Below, piece by piece: positions 6,639 through 8,558 of a DNA stretch of 8,558 nt. Source of the stretch: Micavibrio aeruginosavorus. GTDB lineage: Bacteria > Pseudomonadota > Alphaproteobacteria > Micavibrionales > Micavibrionaceae. How positions within the stretch are numbered: the first letter of the stretch is position 1; the number at the start of each line of letters is the position of its first letter. A program made the position numbers and the translations under genes. The DNA is taken from positions 1-8,558 of the forward strand of contig QFOT01000093.1 in NCBI GenBank assembly GCA_003241285.1. The letters are read 5' to 3'. The notes below the pieces were generated by a model. The model did not search any database. It had not been told where the DNA came from and worked only from the letters and a program-made list of their open reading frames with translations.

Positions 6639-7708
6639 GACTTTTTTACCTTCGGTTGGACAAATGGCATTTTAACGATTTCTGCCAGAATATTATTACC
6701 GCGCACATGGACCAAGACCTGCGTGCCTTCAGCAGCATATTCAATAGGGACATAACCCTGCCCGATCGATTGTTTCAACGTCGGGGAAAATGTACCGCTT
6801 GTCACAGTGCCTATCACCTCATCACGCATAGTGCGGATTTCAGCCCCTTCGCGGGCAATGCCTTTATCGACGAGTTTAAAACCTACCCGTTTACGTTTTG
6901 GCGCATGGACATGCTCTGCCCCTATAAAGCCCGAATTGTCCTTACCCATCACCCAAGCCAAATCAGCTTCGAGCGGTGTCGTCTTATCAGTGATATCATG
7001 CCCATAGAGACAGTAGCCCATTTCAAGACGCAGAGAGTCGCGGGCCGCAAGTCCAACCGGTTTCACAGATGGATGAAGTAACAAGCGATCCCAAAGGGAT
7101 TCAACCTTATCGGCAGGAATGGAAATTTCGAACCCGTCTTCGCCGGTATAGCCAAGGCGCGAGAGAAAAACTGTTGTGCCTTCAAGGTCAGCCTCCATCA
7201 TCCGCATGTAACCGAGCTGGGATGTATCGATACCGGTAGATTCAAGCAGAGCTTTCTCAGCTTCTGGACCCTGTATGGCAATCAAGGCGCGCTCATCCAG
7301 ATATTGAATTTCAACATCGCCGATTAAATGCCTGACAAACCATGCGATATCTTTTTCTTTGCAGCCTGCGTTAATCACGGCAAAGAAATTCTGATCGGAG
7401 AGTTTCGTAATAATCAGATCATCAACGATACCGCCTAACTCATTGGTCAAGACTGTATATTTGGAGACAAACGGTTTAGCGGTTTGAAAATTGGATGGCG
7501 TTACCGCTTCAAGAAAACGGATCGTATCGTTTCCATGAAATACAACCTGCCCCATATGCGAAACGTCAAAAATACCCGCATGAGCGCGAACCCATTCATG
7601 CTCTTTCAGAACGCCTTCATTATAATAGAGCGGCATGTCATATCCGGCGAATTCGCCCATTTTGGCAGACAGCGCGATATGCATGGCATGGAGGGGTGTT
7701 TTCTTCAT
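6635..7708 (-). CDS. gcvT: Glycine cleavage system T protein (aminomethyltransferase)
   Basis: This 357-residue enzyme takes the aminomethyl group from GcvH, releases ammonia and makes 5,10-methylene-tetrahydrofolate. MKKTPLHAMHIALSAKMGEF is the standard N-terminus. It is followed by FAGYDMPLYY (about 20-29), AGIFDVSHMGQV (about 44-55), and LGGIVDDLII (about 91-100) with the acidic pair near the folate site. RLGYTGEDGFEI and ARDSLRLEMGYCLYGHDI come further on. I chose the ATG at 7706-7708. The frame stays open to 7810, but those 34 extra codons are a translated palindromic repeat (SSPRKRGSL...) and are not family sequence. No strong ribosome binding site precedes 7708. It overlaps gcvH by 4 bases. 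Function is certain; the start is well supported by homology rather than by a Shine-Dalgarno. Confidence 0.95.
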   Translation of the reverse strand: MKKTPLHAMHIALSAKMGEFAGYDMPLYYNEGVLKEHEWVRAHAGIFDVSHMGQVVFHGNDTIRFLEAVTPSNFQTAKPFVSKYTVLTNELGGIVDDLIITKLSDQNFFAVINAGCKEKDIAWFVRHLIGDVEIQYLDERALIAIQGPEAEKALLESTGIDTSQLGYMRMMEADLEGTTVFLSRLGYTGEDGFEISIPADKVESLWDRLLLHPSVKPVGLAARDSLRLEMGYCLYGHDITDKTTPLEADLAWVMGKDNSGFIGAEHVHAPKRKRVGFKLVDKGIAREGAEIRTMRDEVIGTVTSGTFSPTLKQSIGQGYVPIEYAAEGTQVLVHVRGNNILAEIVKMPFVQPKVKKS

Positions 7709-7738
7709 GATTACGAATAAATCACAAAACCAGCACTG

Positions 7739-7809
7739 TGTCATTCCCGCGAGTGGGGTAATCTCCGTGTTATCCAGATACAGAGATCCCCGCTTTCGCG
7801 GGGATGACA
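7739..7809. mobile_element. MITE/REP-like palindromic element between purS and gcvT
   Basis: This 71-base element has 14-base terminal inverted repeats, TGTCATTCCCGCGA at the left and TGTCATCCCCGCGA (reverse complement of 7796-7809) at the right, differing at one base. The right arm holds a perfect 8-bp hairpin at 7786-7805 with a 4-base loop, read as GAAA on the minus strand. The left arm hairpin (about 7743-7762) is imperfect. An inner ATCTC/GAGAT pair continues the palindrome. It encodes no protein; one frame reads SSPRKRGSL, a known source of false N-termini in databases. It fills most of the 118-base purS-gcvT gap. No target-site duplication is obvious. Confidence 0.75.
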
Positions 7810-7826
7810 TTTAATTATTCAGTTAA

Positions 7827-8057
7827 TCAGCCTATTTTTATCTCGTAATCTTCCGTCACCGGATTGGCGAGGAGTTTATCCGCCATTTCCTTGATCTTGG
7901 CTTCAGACGTGCCGTCCGGCACTTCGATCTCGATGATTTTTCCCTGACGGACTTCACCAACGCCGTCAAGGCCCAGACCGGAAAGCGCATGACCTATGGC
8001 TTTTCCTTGCGGATCGAGAACGCCTTTTTTGAGCATTACTTTTACAATAGCTTTCAT
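7827..8057 (-). CDS. purS: Phosphoribosylformylglycinamidine synthase subunit PurS
   Basis: This 76-residue protein is the small dimeric subunit that joins PurL and PurQ in the three-part FGAM synthase, step four of purine synthesis. VMLKKGVLDPQGKAIGHAL (about 7-25), GLDGVGEVRQGKIIEIEV (about 29-46) and LLANPVTEDYEI (about 62-73) are the family blocks, and the length is normal. The start is the ATG at 8055-8057, supported by GGAAG 7 bases upstream. A longer in-frame start at 8141 would overlap purC by 28 codons and add residues foreign to PurS. It is 1 base from the purC stop. The partners purQ and purL do not follow; a repeat element and gcvT come next. Confidence 0.94.
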   Translation of the reverse strand: MKAIVKVMLKKGVLDPQGKAIGHALSGLGLDGVGEVRQGKIIEIEVPDGTSEAKIKEMADKLLANPVTEDYEIKIG

Positions 8058-8058
8058 C

Positions 8059-8558
8059 TTATGACTTCCATGGCTTGGTTGGTGGCGCCTTATTAACGGA
8101 GCGCAATTTTTTTTCGCGACCCAGTTCGTTATCAATCTCACTTAAACCGGAGGCGATCTGTTCGTCAATATTGCCGCCCTGAATAATTCCGCTTTCCGGG
8201 ATAAGACCTAGACGTTTGGCAATATCCTGATAGGCATCAATCAAGCCGCCCATATCTTCGCGGAAGCGGTCTTTATCTAGCTTTTCATTGGTGCGCGCAT
8301 CCCAAAGCCTGCAATTGTCAGGGGTAATTTCATCGGCAAGCAGGATATACAGCTCATCGAATTCACCGAATAAACGCCCGAATTCAATCTTGAAATCAAC
8401 GAGGCGTATATTCAAGCCGGCAAATAAACCGTTCAGGTAATCATTAATGCGGTAAGCGAGCGTAACCATTTCCTCAAGCTCGAAAGGATCAGCCCAGCCA
8501 AGCGAAACAATATGGTTTTCCGATACCATCGGATCGCCAAGCTCTTTATTTTTGTAAT
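8059..8558 (-). CDS. purC: SAICAR synthase PurC (5' partial)
   Basis: About 165 C-terminal residues are visible. The frame runs off the right edge, and residues before the ATG at 8529 (YKNKELGDP) are conserved PurC sequence, so the true start is outside. The enzyme joins CAIR and aspartate using ATP to make SAICAR in purine synthesis. Seen motifs are the ELGDPMVSENHI block, IRLVDFKIEFGRLFGEF, LADEITPDNCRLWD and KLDKDRFREDMG, all in family order. The usual end is near YQDIAKRLG; here 48 more polar, charged residues follow, ending PPTKPWKS. This tail is longer than in short bacterial PurC proteins of about 240 residues. The purS ATG is 1 base after the TAA, and its ribosome binding site lies inside the last purC codons, so translation is probably coupled. 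Confidence 0.94.
   Translation of the reverse strand, partial: YKNKELGDPMVSENHIVSLGWADPFELEEMVTLAYRINDYLNGLFAGLNIRLVDFKIEFGRLFGEFDELYILLADEITPDNCRLWDARTNEKLDKDRFREDMGGLIDAYQDIAKRLGLIPESGIIQGGNIDEQIASGLSEIDNELGREKKLRSVNKAPPTKPWKS
8065..8069 (-). promoter_or_regulatory. purS ribosome binding site inside the purC 3' end
   Basis: GGAAG on the minus strand spans the last Trp-Lys codons of purC, 7 bases from the purS ATG at 8057. It decides the purS start over the longer frame at 8141. Confidence 0.6.

Noticed and set aside
7709..7826. Glycine riboswitch ahead of gcvT
   Set aside because: The 118-base gap is mostly the palindromic repeat. I see no tandem aptamer-like structure, and there is no room for a double glycine aptamer.
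8058..8141. Longer PurS starting at 8141
   Set aside because: It would overlap purC by 28 codons in another frame, and the added residues are not PurS-like. GGAAG supports the ATG at 8057.

Overview
This is a chromosomal housekeeping region, most likely from an alphaproteobacterium of intermediate G+C (by eye about half). Four things point that way. The LexA-like S24 regulator at the left edge has the DNA-binding-domain tail (FNRSKR...WPSTESI) seen in alphaproteobacterial members. PurS is a free-standing small protein directly downstream of purC. Glycine decarboxylase is split into GcvPA and GcvPB. The operon also carries GC-rich palindromic repeats of the 'SSPRKRGS'-encoding type. The genus cannot be settled from this window.

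Layout. The left third is on the + strand: a 5'-truncated S24 peptidase-domain regulator (ends 545), then pyrE (611-1297) and nadK (1304-2065), which are six bases apart and probably co-transcribed. nadK converges tail to tail, with a 4-base overlap, on a minus-strand DNA-3-methyladenine glycosylase 2 (AlkA-type) gene (2062-2700). This is preceded by two small minus-strand genes of unknown function (2707-3069 and 3136-3372). The second has a strong ribosome binding site and a candidate promoter.

The right two thirds are one minus-strand array, read from right to left: purC (5' end beyond the window), purS, gcvT, gcvH, gcvPA, gcvPB. Junctions are tight: purC and purS are 1 base apart, gcvT/gcvH overlap by ATGA, and gcvPA/gcvPB overlap by ATGA. 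The two loose junctions, purS-gcvT and gcvH-gcvPA, each hold a palindromic repeat element.

How the genes work together. GcvP (PA+PB), GcvH and GcvT are three of the four parts of the glycine cleavage system; the fourth, the L protein, is not here. They break down glycine and load one-carbon units onto tetrahydrofolate. Purine synthesis consumes both glycine and folate one-carbon units, so the purC-purS-gcv order makes metabolic sense. pyrE supplies pyrimidines and nadK supplies NADP.

I found no phage, CRISPR, toxin-antitoxin, defence or biosynthetic cluster, and no clear new system. The points most worth a second look are the two repeat elements inside the pur-gcv array (one creates a false N-terminal extension of GcvT), the long C-terminal tail on PurC, a hairpin overlapping the promoter of a small unknown gene, and the two small basic proteins.
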